The notes under the pieces: model-generated | The model's input: the letters and a program-made list of their open reading frames with translations, nothing else | The model's database searches: none | What the model was told of the DNA's origin: nothing | Shown here: in pieces, positions 1-8,230 of the stretch | Position numbering within the stretch: position 1 is the stretch's first letter | Layout: each line of letters opens with the position of its first letter | Position numbers and translations under genes: made by a program | Origin: Planctomycetota bacterium | GTDB taxonomy: Bacteria > Planctomycetota > UBA1135 | Length of the DNA stretch: 64,000 bases | Assembly: GCA_027623295.1 (NCBI GenBank) | Contig: JAQBXR010000013.1 | Location: 1 to 64,000, forward strand | Reading direction: 5' to 3'

Positions 1-159
1 CCGTTTGACTGGATCGGCGCTACGTCCCCTGCTGGAGCGGGCCCGGCTCGTCATCCCGGGACTAATGTCCGTGAAATCTGCTTCGAAGGATTCCGAGCCT
101 CAGATGATGCTCAGGCTGGGAGATTTTCTGGTGGTGATTGTGGGACCGGTCCCACCTAA
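1..159 (+). CDS. possible C-terminal end of an unidentified protein (partial)
   Basis: Frame 1 is open from the first base to a TAA at 157-159, giving 52 residues that enter from outside the window. The peptide is rich in Gly, Ala and Ser and shows no motif I recognise. The end of the frame overlaps the palindrome at 140-155. An open frame this short can occur by chance, so this is only a possible 3' end. The opposite strand over the same bases gives nothing better. Confidence 0.25.
   Translation, partial: PFDWIGATSPAGAGPARHPGTNVREICFEGFRASDDAQAGRFSGGDCGTGPT
140..155 (-). terminator. GC-rich hairpin downstream of tRNA-Leu(CAG)
   Basis: A perfect 16-bp palindrome (GTGGGACCGGTCCCAC) lies 4 bp past the CCA end of the minus-strand tRNA-Leu gene. 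It can fold as a 6-bp stem with a CCGG loop. The place suits a transcription end, but no T-run follows on the minus strand, so intrinsic termination is uncertain. It could equally be the processing or termination structure of whatever gene enters from the left on the plus strand. Confidence 0.35.
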
Positions 160-246
160 TGGTGCGCGAGGGGGGACTTGAACCCCCACACCCTTACGGG
201 CACAGGCACCTGAAGCCTGCGCGTCTGCCAATTCCGCCACCTCGGC
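160..246 (-). tRNA. tRNA-Leu (anticodon CAG)
   Basis: Reading the minus strand gives a class II tRNA of 87 nt with encoded CCA. It has the D-arm sequence TGGCGGAATTGG, anticodon loop TTCAGGT (anticodon CAG, reading CUG), a long variable arm with a CCCGTAAGGG stem, and a T-arm GGGGG-TTCAAGT-CCCCC. The acceptor stem is abnormal: GCCGAGG against CTCGCGC gives mismatches at pairs 3-70, 4-69 and 5-68. Pairing is restored if C70 is bulged and G7 is left over, as if one base had been lost from the 5' strand. The other tRNA-Leu in this window has a perfect stem. A sequencing indel, a tolerated variant or a decaying gene would all fit. Confidence 0.85.
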
Positions 247-269
247 AAGCTGGTTTCTACGGCGCGCAT

Positions 270-297
270 AAGATATCTTCCCCCACGGAGGAAGCAA
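270..297 (-). promoter_or_regulatory. promoter for tRNA-Leu(CAG), with a symmetric -10 also facing smpB
   Basis: On the minus strand, TTGCTT (297-292) and TATCTT (275-270) are 16 bp apart. They sit 23 bp before the mature tRNA 5' end, which is good sigma-70-like geometry. The -10 is part of the perfect palindrome AAGATATCTT (270-279), so a TATCTT -10 also faces smpB on the plus strand. That would put a plus-strand start near 286, just at the GGAGG that precedes smpB. Inferred from sequence only. Confidence 0.45.
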
Positions 298-304
298 GAC
301 CAAC

Positions 305-772
305 ATGTCCGGAAAAAAGAAACAGGCTGAGTTTGAGGCCGTCATCAATCGCAAAGCCAAACGGGAGTACGAAATCATCGAAACTCTCGAGGCTGGGATT
401 TCATTACTAGGTACTGAGGTCAAATCCTTGCGTGCCGGTCGAGTGAGCTTGGCTGAAGCCTATGTCCGAGCCAGAACCAGTGGTTTATGGCTGGAAAGCG
501 CCCATTTTGGAGAATACTCCAACGGAAATGTGAACAACCATGAGCCGCTTCGGTCACGACAGCTTCTGGTGCACAAGGCGGAAGGGCTCAAACTGCTGCA
601 GCGGGTCAAAGAGAAGGGGTTGACCTTAATTCCCCTGCGCATGTATTTCTCCGGCAAAAATGCAAAGGTTGAGATTGCTCTCGGCCGTGGGCGAAATTTG
701 CACGATAAGCGCCAGGTGGTAAAAGAACGCGAGGCAGAAAGAGAGCTCCGCCGTGCGACTCGTGGCCGCTAA
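305..772 (+). CDS. smpB: SsrA-binding protein SmpB
   Basis: SmpB binds tmRNA and brings it to stalled ribosomes for trans-translation. The 155-aa product has the normal family length. It shows the N-terminal NRKAKREYEI segment, the GTEVKSLR motif of the OB-fold, a central YSNGNVNNHEP segment, and the basic C-terminal tail beginning GRGRNLHDKR, which inserts in the ribosomal mRNA channel. The ATG at 305 is preceded by a GGAGG at about 286-290, which is rather far away. The gene lies 48 bp upstream of ssrA on the same strand, the common arrangement of the two partners. The identification is secure. Confidence 0.97.
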   Translation: MSGKKKQAEFEAVINRKAKREYEIIETLEAGISLLGTEVKSLRAGRVSLAEAYVRARTSGLWLESAHFGEYSNGNVNNHEPLRSRQLLVHKAEGLKLLQRVKEKGLTLIPLRMYFSGKNAKVEIALGRGRNLHDKRQVVKEREAERELRRATRGR

Positions 773-794
773 GGCCTCCTTCAGGGCCATAGTG

Positions 795-803
795 TGATAC
801 AAT
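795..803 (+). promoter_or_regulatory. extended -10 promoter for ssrA
   Basis: TGATACAAT at 795-803 matches an extended -10 (TGnTAtaAT) and lies 17 bp before the mature 5' end of tmRNA at 821. Transcription would start about 10 nt upstream of that end, leaving a short leader for RNase P to remove. No convincing -35 is seen 16-18 bp upstream, as is usual for extended -10 promoters. Confidence 0.5.
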
Positions 804-820
804 GGAGTCGCAACTAGAGT

Positions 821-1170
821 GGGGGCGATCGGTTTCGACTGAAAGTTCCCTGGCTTAAGTGGCGTGCCGAGGTTGCGGAGATGGCCTCGTAAATCCTTCC
901 GCAAAGGCTTAACTGCCAACAATAACTTTAAACTCGCTGCTTAGGCAGTGACATTCGACTTGCCTTCGCCCGCTGGGCTTGTCGGATGATTGATCGCGGG
1001 CTAGCAACCTAATCCTGGCTCGGGAAAAGGAAGCGAAATACAATGAGCTTGTCTCCTTAACCACCTGTCCGTTGGCAGCTAAGGTGACGAGAATCAATAA
1101 CGGACTACGCACGTAGAAGCTTCTGTTTGGCCTTCTCAGGACGCGGGTTCGATTCCCGCCGCCTCCACCA
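821..1170 (+). ncRNA. ssrA: transfer-messenger RNA (tmRNA)
   Basis: The 5' end GGGGGCGATCGGTTTCGAC is the standard one-piece tmRNA start. The 3' end carries a T-arm (GCGGG-TTCGATT-CCCGC), then CGCCTCC, which pairs with GGGGGCG to close the acceptor stem with one G-U, and an encoded ACCA. The reading frame resumes at GCC 915 and ends at TAG 942-944, encoding ANNNFKLAA, with the hydrophobic L-A-A end recognised by ClpXP. The bases before the resume codon (TAACT) resemble the usual TAGTC element. smpB lies just upstream, and clpP and clpX are 58 kb further along. Confidence 0.96.
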
Positions 1171-1235
1171 TTTGCACCCATCCTTGAGTGGAATGGAAGG
1201 ACGCAATCCACTAGGATTCAGTTTTGGATGTCATC

Positions 1236-1982
1236 ATGCTGCCCCGTTTCCTAGCCCTAACCCTTGTTCTCGGCCTAGGCACTTCCTGTGCCATTCCGAC
1301 CATGGACGCCGTGCGCGACCTAGCCGCCATCCACACACCAACGGATTGGCAACCTACAAGTCCTGCGCAAATGACCACATCGCCCGCCAATTACTTTGGC
1401 GAGGTTGATGCGATTGCAGATACAGAAGGCTCCTATGCGGTGGAAGATCATCGTCAATTAGAGCTCGCTATTTTGCAACGCATTGCCCAGGTCGATATTT
1501 CCGACCCAGCGCGTTCGATTGAAGTTGGCTCTTGGCTGCTGATTGAATTGGCGCACGATGATTACCCGGAAGCGCGCGTGGAAGCCGCAAAAATCATTGC
1601 GAACTTGGCGGGCAATTGGATTCTGCATGAAGACGCTCGCATCGTCGAGGGCAAACCAGATGCTGACTTGCGAGTTGCGATTCAAGCCTTAGACCATGCC
1701 TCTTCATCCACAGAATTTCAACTTGCTTTAGGTCAATTACAAGTGGCCACCATTCCAGACACCATAGTTGGAATTCGGATTTTGACAGCACTTGGACGCA
1801 CTGCAAATCGTTTTTCCTTCACTACCGGCCAAGGAGATGCGCATGTATTCAGCCTTGCACTTAAAATCATTTTACAGGGGCTAGAAGAAGGCAGCCTTGA
1901 TTCGAATAAGGACGTCGCAGAGATATGCGAGCACTGGCATACCCTGCTCATGTCGCGCGCCATGTCACCAACCAATTCGTAA
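1236..1982 (+). CDS. predicted lipoprotein, HEAT-like helical, function unknown
   Basis: The 248-aa product begins with a signal peptide (MLPRFLALTLVLGLGTSC) whose lipobox LGTSC puts the acylated cysteine at residue 18. The ATG at 1236 is preferred to the upstream in-frame ATG at 1224 because it starts the signal peptide directly. The mature part is helical and acidic; a short segment (YPEARVEAAKIIANLAG) looks like one HEAT helix pair, but no repeat array is clear. It should be anchored to a membrane on the outer face. It sits after tmRNA and 19 bp before the flippase-like gene, with which it is probably cotranscribed. I cannot assign a role. Confidence 0.75.
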   Translation: MLPRFLALTLVLGLGTSCAIPTMDAVRDLAAIHTPTDWQPTSPAQMTTSPANYFGEVDAIADTEGSYAVEDHRQLELAILQRIAQVDISDPARSIEVGSWLLIELAHDDYPEARVEAAKIIANLAGNWILHEDARIVEGKPDADLRVAIQALDHASSSTEFQLALGQLQVATIPDTIVGIRILTALGRTANRFSFTTGQGDAHVFSLALKIILQGLEEGSLDSNKDVAEICEHWHTLLMSRAMSPTNS

Positions 1983-2001
1983 GCCTTACGCGTTGAAGAA
2001 C

Positions 2002-3141
2002 ATGATCCTGACTGTTCTGAAGATCGGCCTTGCTGGCCTTTTGATTTGGTTTGTCTTGAACCAAATCGAAACACAGGACCGCCTGCAGGTCCCTGTGGTC
2101 TCGGAAACCGAAACCTATAAATCGGTTTACGGTGAGTATCAAGGCGACTGGCGTGCCGATCCCTGGGCGTTCACGGCCGAGGATGGCGCCGAGTACTCCG
2201 GAAATCAATCCGACGATTACATTCTGCAACCTGGCTTCTTCACGGCTATGCGCAGTCTAAAGATACGCTGGTACCTACTAGGTGTGGCACTCTGGGGAGC
2301 TTTATTGATCTTCGCAGCCCAGCGCTGGCGCATGCTCTTAGGAGCTGCCGGAGTTTCAGTGTCCTACCGCGAATCCTTCCGCCTCACCATCATTGGATAT
2401 TTCTTCAACAATGTCATGTTAGGTTCCACCGGCGGAGATCTAGTTCGCGCCGTCATGGTGACCCGCACGGTGGAACAAAACCGCATGCGCGCCGCAATCT
2501 CGGTAATTGTAGACCGCCTGATTGGCTTGTTTGCCTTAATGCTTATCGCAGGAACCGTTCTGAGTATGTTCTGGTTTGCGCATCGTATTTCGGAAGTACG
2601 AGGATTACGCATGGTGACAGGAACGGTTTATCTACTCCTGTTTATAGCAATCGTTGGCTCCGCCATTTACCTTTCAAGGCGTGCCCGCAAAAGCTTGGGC
2701 GTAGATTGGGTTTTGAGCAAACTGCCCGCACAGGCTTTGATTCAAAAACTAGACGATGCAATTACCATCTATCGTGACCACAAACGAACCGTGTTTGGAG
2801 CACTGCTGATTTCGATTCCTCTGCAGGTTTGCGGCATTTTGTCATTCTGGGCGATTGGAGTTGCACTTGGATCCCGCCTGACCTTAATGGAAGATTTTGT
2901 CATTTTCCCAGTGGTACAGACGGTTTCCGCTCTGCCACTTGCACCCGCAGGTTGGGGCGTCGGAGAAACTCTCTTCGGTACTTTCTTCCGCAGTTTCGGT
3001 TCCTCCTTTACTCTAGGGGTAGCCGTTTCTGTACTGTTCCGCCTGACGTCGCAGGTTGGATACGGACTCATTGGTGGCCTCATTTGGGCTACTTCCAAAG
3101 AACGACGTCAGGGCATTTCGATGCAGGATAAGAAATCATGA
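2002..3141 (+). CDS. lysylphosphatidylglycerol synthase TM-region / AglD-type flippase-like membrane protein
   Basis: A 379-aa polytopic membrane protein. One N-terminal membrane segment is followed by a soluble loop of about 70 residues, then 6-7 further membrane segments. The segment FFNNVMLGSTGGDLVRA matches the conserved NN-x-LPGGxGGDLxR motif of the UPF0104/AglD family, which overlaps the membrane half of MprF. These proteins are linked to lipid or lipid-linked sugar transfer or flipping, but the substrate cannot be read from sequence. The track's start at 1897 would overlap the preceding gene by 86 bp. The ATG at 2002, starting a hydrophobic helix, is more likely. It overlaps the kinase gene by ATGA. 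Confidence 0.78.
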   Translation: MILTVLKIGLAGLLIWFVLNQIETQDRLQVPVVSETETYKSVYGEYQGDWRADPWAFTAEDGAEYSGNQSDDYILQPGFFTAMRSLKIRWYLLGVALWGALLIFAAQRWRMLLGAAGVSVSYRESFRLTIIGYFFNNVMLGSTGGDLVRAVMVTRTVEQNRMRAAISVIVDRLIGLFALMLIAGTVLSMFWFAHRISEVRGLRMVTGTVYLLLFIAIVGSAIYLSRRARKSLGVDWVLSKLPAQALIQKLDDAITIYRDHKRTVFGALLISIPLQVCGILSFWAIGVALGSRLTLMEDFVIFPVVQTVSALPLAPAGWGVGETLFGTFFRSFGSSFTLGVAVSVLFRLTSQVGYGLIGGLIWATSKERRQGISMQDKKS

Positions 3142-4037
3142 GTCTCGCCGTTTTTGGTTCGGTTGGTTTAGATGACATCATTACTCCCGAAGCTTCTGTG
3201 GAGGGCGTAGTCGGTGGTTCTGCGGTTTACTTTTCGCTTGCCGCATCTTTGTTTACCGATGTTCGCTTAGCAGCAAACGTTGGTGGTGATTTCCCGGCTA
3301 AAGCATGGGACACTTTGCGCGCACGTGGCACCGACTTTGAAGGACTACAAAAATTCGAAGACAAGCCAACTTTTCGTTGGAGTGGTCGCTATGAAGGTGC
3401 CATGAATGAGGCGGAAACTTTGCGCACCGACCTAAATGTCCTGATTGAACAACCCTTGGTGCCTGAGTCTTACAAAGATTCCAAGTATTTGTTCCTCGCG
3501 AACATGGCTCCGGTAACCCAGTTGGAAATCTTGCAGTCCTTTCCGAATGCAACCGCTTTTGCCGACACCATGAATCTGTGGATTGAACATGAGCGCGAAA
3601 CACTGGAACGCTTGCTCGAGTTGATTTACGGCCTAGTGTTGAACGAAGGCGAGGCCCGCATGTTGACTGGTGAGCACAATCTGCTTCGTGCTGGTGCGGC
3701 CCTCCAAGAAATGGGGCCAGAGGTCATTATCATTAAGAAAGGCGAACATGGAGCTTTCCTGTTCACTCCAGATGGCCGTTTTGGCCTTCCTGCTTATCCA
3801 GTGGAGAATGTGGTGGATCCGACTGGGGCTGGCGACAGTTTTGCCGGGGGCCTTATGGGAGCACTTGCTGAAGCAGATGATTTCAGTATGGATTCCTTGC
3901 GACGGGCGATGGCTTACGGCACTGTCTGCGCTTCCGTCACTGTGGAAGCCTTTTCTACGGCTGGACTAGAAGCCGCCAGTCGCACCGTCATTCAGGACCG
4001 CTACGACGAATTACGCGACTTCTTGCGCTTTTCTTAA
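3138..4037 (+). CDS. PfkB/ribokinase-family carbohydrate kinase
   Basis: The 299-aa product has the PfkB-family length and fold markers. These are an N-terminal strand ([11 protein letters not shown]), the [13 protein letters not shown] segment lining the sugar site, and near the C-terminus the [12 protein letters not shown] signature with the catalytic Asp and anion hole. The family phosphorylates sugars or nucleosides with ATP in the cytoplasm; the substrate here is not identifiable. Its start overlaps the stop of the flippase-like gene (ATGA), which suggests translational coupling and perhaps a shared sugar-lipid pathway. That link is inference. Confidence 0.85.
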   Translation: MSLAVFGSVGLDDIITPEASVEGVVGGSAVYFSLAASLFTDVRLAANVGGDFPAKAWDTLRARGTDFEGLQKFEDKPTFRWSGRYEGAMNEAETLRTDLNVLIEQPLVPESYKDSKYLFLANMAPVTQLEILQSFPNATAFADTMNLWIEHERETLERLLELIYGLVLNEGEARMLTGEHNLLRAGAALQEMGPEVIIIKKGEHGAFLFTPDGRFGLPAYPVENVVDPTGAGDSFAGGLMGALAEADDFSMDSLRRAMAYGTVCASVTVEAFSTAGLEAASRTVIQDRYDELRDFLRFS

Positions 4038-4101
4038 CCATTTATGGGTGTCTTCAAGTGTGGGGGTTCGTCTGCAGGGCGAAGTTTCCATAAAAGGAGT
4101 C

Positions 4102-4129
4102 TTGAAATCCCTAACAGAACCCTTACACT
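4102..4129 (+). promoter_or_regulatory. sigma-70-like promoter for recA
   Basis: TTGAAA (4102-4107) and TACACT (4124-4129) are separated by 16 bp. A start near 4136 would leave a leader of about 17 nt containing the AAGGAG ribosome-binding site. I see no LexA-type site (neither CTG-N10-CAG nor GAAC-N4-GTTC) overlapping it, so classical SOS control is not apparent. Confidence 0.5.
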
Positions 4130-4152
4130 TCGAACAACCAAGGAGTACCACG

Positions 4153-5316
4153 ATGAATACTAAGAAGAACAAGCCCAACCCATTCCAGGCCACCAAAACC
4201 GGAAGCGCCAAACAAAAGGCCATTCAAGAGGCTTTGGCCAATGTCACTAAAGACTACGGTCCAGAGGCTGTCATGGATTTATCCAAGACCGACATGGGGC
4301 CTATCCGTGGCGTGAAAACCGGAACTATCGGCCTGGACGCTGCCCTTGGAGGCAAAGGCCTTCCACGAGGCCGAGTGATTGAGCTGTATGGTCCAGAATC
4401 AAGTGGTAAATCCACTCTGGCCATGTCTGTCATTGCCCAAGCTCAGAAAGAAGGTGGTTTTTGCCTTTTCATCGATGCTGAGCACGCTTTTGACCCAGAA
4501 TACGCCAAAAAGCTAGGGCTAAAACTAGATGGCGAACATTTCCTGCTTTCACAGCCGTCAACCGGTGAAGAAGGCCTAGATATCTGCGAACAGTTTGTGA
4601 AATCTAATGCAGTCGATGTCGTGGTCATCGACTCTGTGGCAGCTTTGGTGCCTAAAGTCGAGATGGCAGGCGAGATTGGAGACACCTTTGTGGGTGTACA
4701 GGCTCGCATGATGTCCCAGGCGCTGCGTCGCCTCACCACCGTCATCGGCAAAACCGACGCGGTGGTCATTTTCATTAACCAGCTGCGCGAGAAAATCGGT
4801 GTCATGTTCGGCAACCCAGAAACCACTCCAGGTGGCCGTGCGTTGAAGTTCTACAGTTCCATTCGCATGGATGTTCGCCGTATTGGCGCCATCAAAAACG
4901 GGGAGGAGATCATTGGCAACCGCACCAAGTGCACCGTGGTCAAGAACAAGGTGGCCCCCCCGTTCCGCCGCGCAGAGTTCGACATTCTCTACGATCAGGG
5001 CATCTCCACGGAAGGAGACATCATTGATCTCGGCCTGCAGCATGGTTTAGTCACCAAAGCAGGGGCCTGGTTCAGCTACCAGCATCCAACCAAAGGTGAA
5101 ATCCGCCTCGGCCAAGGTCGGGAATCAGTGCGTACTTTGTTGCGTGAAAATCCTGAAATGTGCGATGAAATGGACGGGCTCCTCCGCGAGATGATGAATC
5201 CGGTTAAAATCGAACCCGTTCAGGAGAAAAAGTCCCCTGAGCCAGAAACTGCTTCCAAGGTCGCTGAAGCGGGTGCCTCACCGAAGACAAAGGTGAAAGC
5301 TCGTAAAAAGGCCTGA
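4153..5316 (+). CDS. recA: recombinase RecA
   Basis: RecA coats single-stranded DNA, catalyses strand exchange and triggers self-cleavage of LexA-type repressors. The product from ATG 4153 has 387 residues. It shows Walker [10 protein letters not shown], Walker [12 protein letters not shown], the L1 loop region [15 protein letters not shown], and the [22 protein letters not shown] block with loop L2. The C-terminal tail is Lys/Glu/Ala-rich. The ORF track begins at 4048, but AAGGAG at 4140-4145, eight bases before ATG 4153, decides the start. It stands alone between the kinase gene (115 bp gap) and alaS (36 bp gap). Confidence 0.98.
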   Translation: MNTKKNKPNPFQATKTGSAKQKAIQEALANVTKDYGPEAVMDLSKTDMGPIRGVKTGTIGLDAALGGKGLPRGRVIELYGPESSGKSTLAMSVIAQAQKEGGFCLFIDAEHAFDPEYAKKLGLKLDGEHFLLSQPSTGEEGLDICEQFVKSNAVDVVVIDSVAALVPKVEMAGEIGDTFVGVQARMMSQALRRLTTVIGKTDAVVIFINQLREKIGVMFGNPETTPGGRALKFYSSIRMDVRRIGAIKNGEEIIGNRTKCTVVKNKVAPPFRRAEFDILYDQGISTEGDIIDLGLQHGLVTKAGAWFSYQHPTKGEIRLGQGRESVRTLLRENPEMCDEMDGLLREMMNPVKIEPVQEKKSPEPETASKVAEAGASPKTKVKARKKA

Positions 5317-5352
5317 TTTCAACCCAAAACCCTTCCATGGGCAAAACAAGGC

Positions 5353-7977
5353 ATGAGTCAACCTAAGAAGGTTGCCGAGATCCGTGAGGCGTTCCTTGGT
5401 TTCTTTGAAGCCAAGGAACATCTTCGTTTACCCTCGGATTCCCTAATCCCGTCAAATGATCCGACCCTGTTGTTCACAGGAGCGGGCATGAACCAATTCA
5501 AGGACGAGTTCCTTGGCAAGGGCCGAGATTTCAAACGAGTGACCACTTCGCAAAAGTGCTTGCGCGTACCTGACCTCGAGAACGTGGGGATTACTCCACG
5601 GCATCACACCTTTTTTGAAATGCTTGGCAACTTCTCCTTTGGAGACTATTTCAAGCACGAGACCATTCCTTGGGAATGGACCTTCTTCACTGAAGTCTTG
5701 GGTTGGGATGCGAATCGTTTTGCCGTAACCATCTTTGAAGAGGATTCAGAGGCTTTTGACATCTGGCACGATGTGATTGGCATTCCTGCTGAAAAGATTT
5801 ATCGCTTAGGTGAGAAGGAAAACTTCTGGCCAGCATCGGCGCCGAGCAAAGGGCCAAACGGCGTGTGTGGCCCTTGTTCCGAGATTTACTGGGATATGGA
5901 ACCAAGTGTCGCCTACCCGAAAAACGAAGGCTTGGAAGAATTGCCGGATCGTTTTGTGGAAGTCGGCAACTGCGTATTCACCCAATTCAATCGACGCGAT
6001 GGGGGAGTCCTTGAGCCTCTTCCACAAAAGAACATCGATGTTGGCTTAGGCCTAGAGCGGTTGGCTGCGGTCGCCCAAAACGCGGCCAATAACTTCGAAA
6101 CCGATCTGTTTGAACCAATCCTTGCTGGCATCCAAGAAGCCAGCGAGAAGAAATATCAAACGGACAATCCTGATGGCATTCGCATGCGCCGGATTGCAGA
6201 TCATGCACGTGCCGTATTTTTCTGTATTGCAGATGGTGCTATGCCGGGCCGCGAAGGTCGAGGTTATGTGGTGCGTAAGATTTTGCGCCGTGCAGTGCGT
6301 GATGGCTTGGAGCTTGGCATCGGGGGTTCCTTCCTGGGTGACTTGTTGCCAGCGGTACAAGAGTCCATGGGAGAGGCTTACCCAGAGCTTCTTGCCCAAC
6401 AAGATACCATTCGTGCTTTGGTCGAAGGTGAGGAGAGTCGTTTCCGCGAAGTCTATGCCCGTGGCATTGACCGCTTGGAAACGGACATGGAAACGCAAAA
6501 ATCGGCTGGCGTCACCATTTTCCCGGGCGACTTGGCCTTCGAACTTCATGACACTTACGGTTTCCCGCTCGATACCAGTCGCGTGATTCTTAAGGAGCAT
6601 GGCTTTAATCTGGATCAAGTTGGCTTCGACGCTGCCATGGAGGCACAAAAGCAACGTGCGCGATCCGGAAGTGAGATTTCGAGTGAAGTATTCACGCAAT
6701 CGCTGCCAAGCCGTCTCCAAGCGGAGAGCATCGCCGCCACCGATTTCTATGGCTATACCCAGGCCGAGATCGAAGCCAAGTTACTCGGCATCTTGGTCGA
6801 TGGCGCTTTGGTTGATGGAATAGAAAAGGGCCAAGATGCCGTTTTTGTTTTTGACCAAAGCACTTTGTATGCCGAGGGGGGTGGACAAGTCGGTGACCAA
6901 GGTTGCTGGTTTATCGATTCCAAAAAGGCTTTTGCGATTCAGCAAACGACTACGGAAGGCGGTTATTCCTTACATCAAGGCAAGGCTTTGATGAGCATCC
7001 AGAAAGGCGCCACCGGTGTCTTAAAATTAAATGTGGAGCGCCGCCAAGCGGCGGAACGCCATCACACCGCCACGCACTTACTTCATGCTGCTATGAAAGA
7101 GGTCGTCGGTGAACACGTAAACCAAGCCGGTTCCAAAGTTTCACCGGAAGGATTGCGGTTCGATTACACGCATCCAGAGGGTTTAGGTGCCGAAACAATC
7201 CGCCGCATTGAAGAGCTCGTCAACAAGCAAGTGCTAATGGCTACTCCGGTAGAGCAGCGCATGAGTTCCCTTGCGCAAGCAAAGGAAGATGGTGTGACCG
7301 CTCTGTTCGGTGAAAAATACGGAAATGAGGTACGTGTTGTTTCTGTACCGGGATTCTCAATGGAGTTGTGTGGCGGTTGCCACGTGAATAACACCGGCAA
7401 CATTGGACCTTTCCGAATCCTGGGTGACCGTGCTTTGGCAGCTGGCGTGCGTCGCATTGAAGCCGTGGCAGGCCCAGCGGCATGGACACTAATCTATGGA
7501 GATCAGGCGCAACTCGCCCAAATGTCCGCTGACCTCAAAGCTCCCGTCGCTCAACTGCCGGCCAAAGTTCTTGCACTTAAGGAAGAACTGAGGGAGGCCA
7601 AGCAGCGCAAAGTTGTTGCTGGCCCATCCCCAGACATCCTCGTTGCGGAACTTCAGGCTTCTATAGGCCTGGTCGCATGGAAACATTTACCCGATTTAGA
7701 TTCGGATTCTTTGCGGGCTATCAGCGACTCACTTAAGGGCGCGGGTCTCCCAGAGGTCGTTCTCCTCACTGGAGGAGACGCCAAATCGGTGCCATTCTTG
7801 TTTAATTGTCAAAATGGATCGGCACACAAAGCCGGGGACTTAGCCAAGGAATTTGGCAAATTAATCTGCGGCGGAGGGGGTGGAAGGCCTGATTTTGCCC
7901 AAGGAAAGGGGGCGGATGGCTCCGACCTGAAGGGTGCCGTAGACCAATTCCAAAAGTCCTTGTCTGCAAGTGCTTGA
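5353..7977 (+). CDS. alaS: alanyl-tRNA synthetase
   Basis: This enzyme charges tRNA-Ala with alanine and edits mischarged serine or glycine. The 874-aa protein has the full family architecture. The class II catalytic core begins with the LGFFEAKEHLRLPSDSLIP region, followed by the FTGAGMNQFKDEFLG motif and TSQKCLRVPDLENVG. The editing domain has zinc ligands HHTATH (about residue 570) and CGGCH (about 673). A C-terminal oligomerisation (C-Ala/DHHA1) domain ends GGGGGRPDFAQGKG. ATG 5353 is in the usual place before the SQPKKVAEIREAFLGFF start of the family. It is 36 bp downstream of recA and could be cotranscribed. Confidence 0.97.
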   Translation: MSQPKKVAEIREAFLGFFEAKEHLRLPSDSLIPSNDPTLLFTGAGMNQFKDEFLGKGRDFKRVTTSQKCLRVPDLENVGITPRHHTFFEMLGNFSFGDYFKHETIPWEWTFFTEVLGWDANRFAVTIFEEDSEAFDIWHDVIGIPAEKIYRLGEKENFWPASAPSKGPNGVCGPCSEIYWDMEPSVAYPKNEGLEELPDRFVEVGNCVFTQFNRRDGGVLEPLPQKNIDVGLGLERLAAVAQNAANNFETDLFEPILAGIQEASEKKYQTDNPDGIRMRRIADHARAVFFCIADGAMPGREGRGYVVRKILRRAVRDGLELGIGGSFLGDLLPAVQESMGEAYPELLAQQDTIRALVEGEESRFREVYARGIDRLETDMETQKSAGVTIFPGDLAFELHDTYGFPLDTSRVILKEHGFNLDQVGFDAAMEAQKQRARSGSEISSEVFTQSLPSRLQAESIAATDFYGYTQAEIEAKLLGILVDGALVDGIEKGQDAVFVFDQSTLYAEGGGQVGDQGCWFIDSKKAFAIQQTTTEGGYSLHQGKALMSIQKGATGVLKLNVERRQAAERHHTATHLLHAAMKEVVGEHVNQAGSKVSPEGLRFDYTHPEGLGAETIRRIEELVNKQVLMATPVEQRMSSLAQAKEDGVTALFGEKYGNEVRVVSVPGFSMELCGGCHVNNTGNIGPFRILGDRALAAGVRRIEAVAGPAAWTLIYGDQAQLAQMSADLKAPVAQLPAKVLALKEELREAKQRKVVAGPSPDILVAELQASIGLVAWKHLPDLDSDSLRAISDSLKGAGLPEVVLLTGGDAKSVPFLFNCQNGSAHKAGDLAKEFGKLICGGGGGRPDFAQGKGADGSDLKGAVDQFQKSLSASA

Positions 7978-8001
7978 CCTTCTTCCCAGTTCTGAGAAAA
8001 T
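7974..8001 (+). promoter_or_regulatory. possible promoter for rpmF and the fab cluster
   Basis: TTGACC (7974-7979) and GAAAAT (7996-8001) are 16 bp apart in the 64-bp gap after alaS, about 40 bp before rpmF. The -35 is good and the -10 is a four-of-six match. The -35 overlaps the alaS stop codon. Confidence 0.4.
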
Positions 8002-8041
8002 GGTCGGTCCTAGTGGGGCCTGGTGCCCTTCATAAATCGTC

Positions 8042-8224
8042 ATGGCTGTTCCAAAGAGAAAAAACTCCAAGTCCCGCGCCCGTAAAGGTCGCGCGGCTAT
8101 GAAAGCTCCATACGTTGCTATTCGTGCTTGCGCACGTTGTGACTCCATGGGCAAACCACACACCGTGTGTGATAACTGTGGGCACTACGGTGGCCGCGAG
8201 ATTATCGCGAAAGACGAATTCTAA
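8042..8224 (+). CDS. rpmF: 50S ribosomal protein L32
   Basis: A 60-aa basic protein beginning MAVPKRKNSKSRARKGR, the invariant L32 start. It ends in a zinc ribbon with CARC and CDNC pairs followed by the GHYGGREII segment. It is the first gene of the fatty-acid cluster, six bases before plsX. The rpmF-plsX linkage is widespread in bacteria and may couple ribosome and membrane synthesis. No yceD gene lies upstream of it here, unlike in many genomes. Confidence 0.97.
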   Translation: MAVPKRKNSKSRARKGRAAMKAPYVAIRACARCDSMGKPHTVCDNCGHYGGREIIAKDEF

Positions 8225-8230
8225 AGCTGC

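Noticed and set aside
160-246. tRNA-Leu(CAG) as an integration (att) site
   Set aside because: No integrase, direct repeat of the tRNA 3' end or foreign-looking genes are seen nearby; the bases to the left are too few to judge.
1171-1235. Intrinsic terminator after tmRNA
   Set aside because: A CCATCC/GGAATGG stem with a bulge can form, but no T-run follows.
4039-4152. LexA/SOS box upstream of recA
   Set aside because: Some GAAC and GTTC fragments occur, but no CTG-N10-CAG or GAAC-N4-GTTC palindrome overlaps the promoter.
6052-6720. 222-aa antisense ORF inside alaS
   Set aside because: It lies fully antisense to a well-conserved gene and has no recognisable motif or ribosome-binding site; it is a by-product of codon bias.
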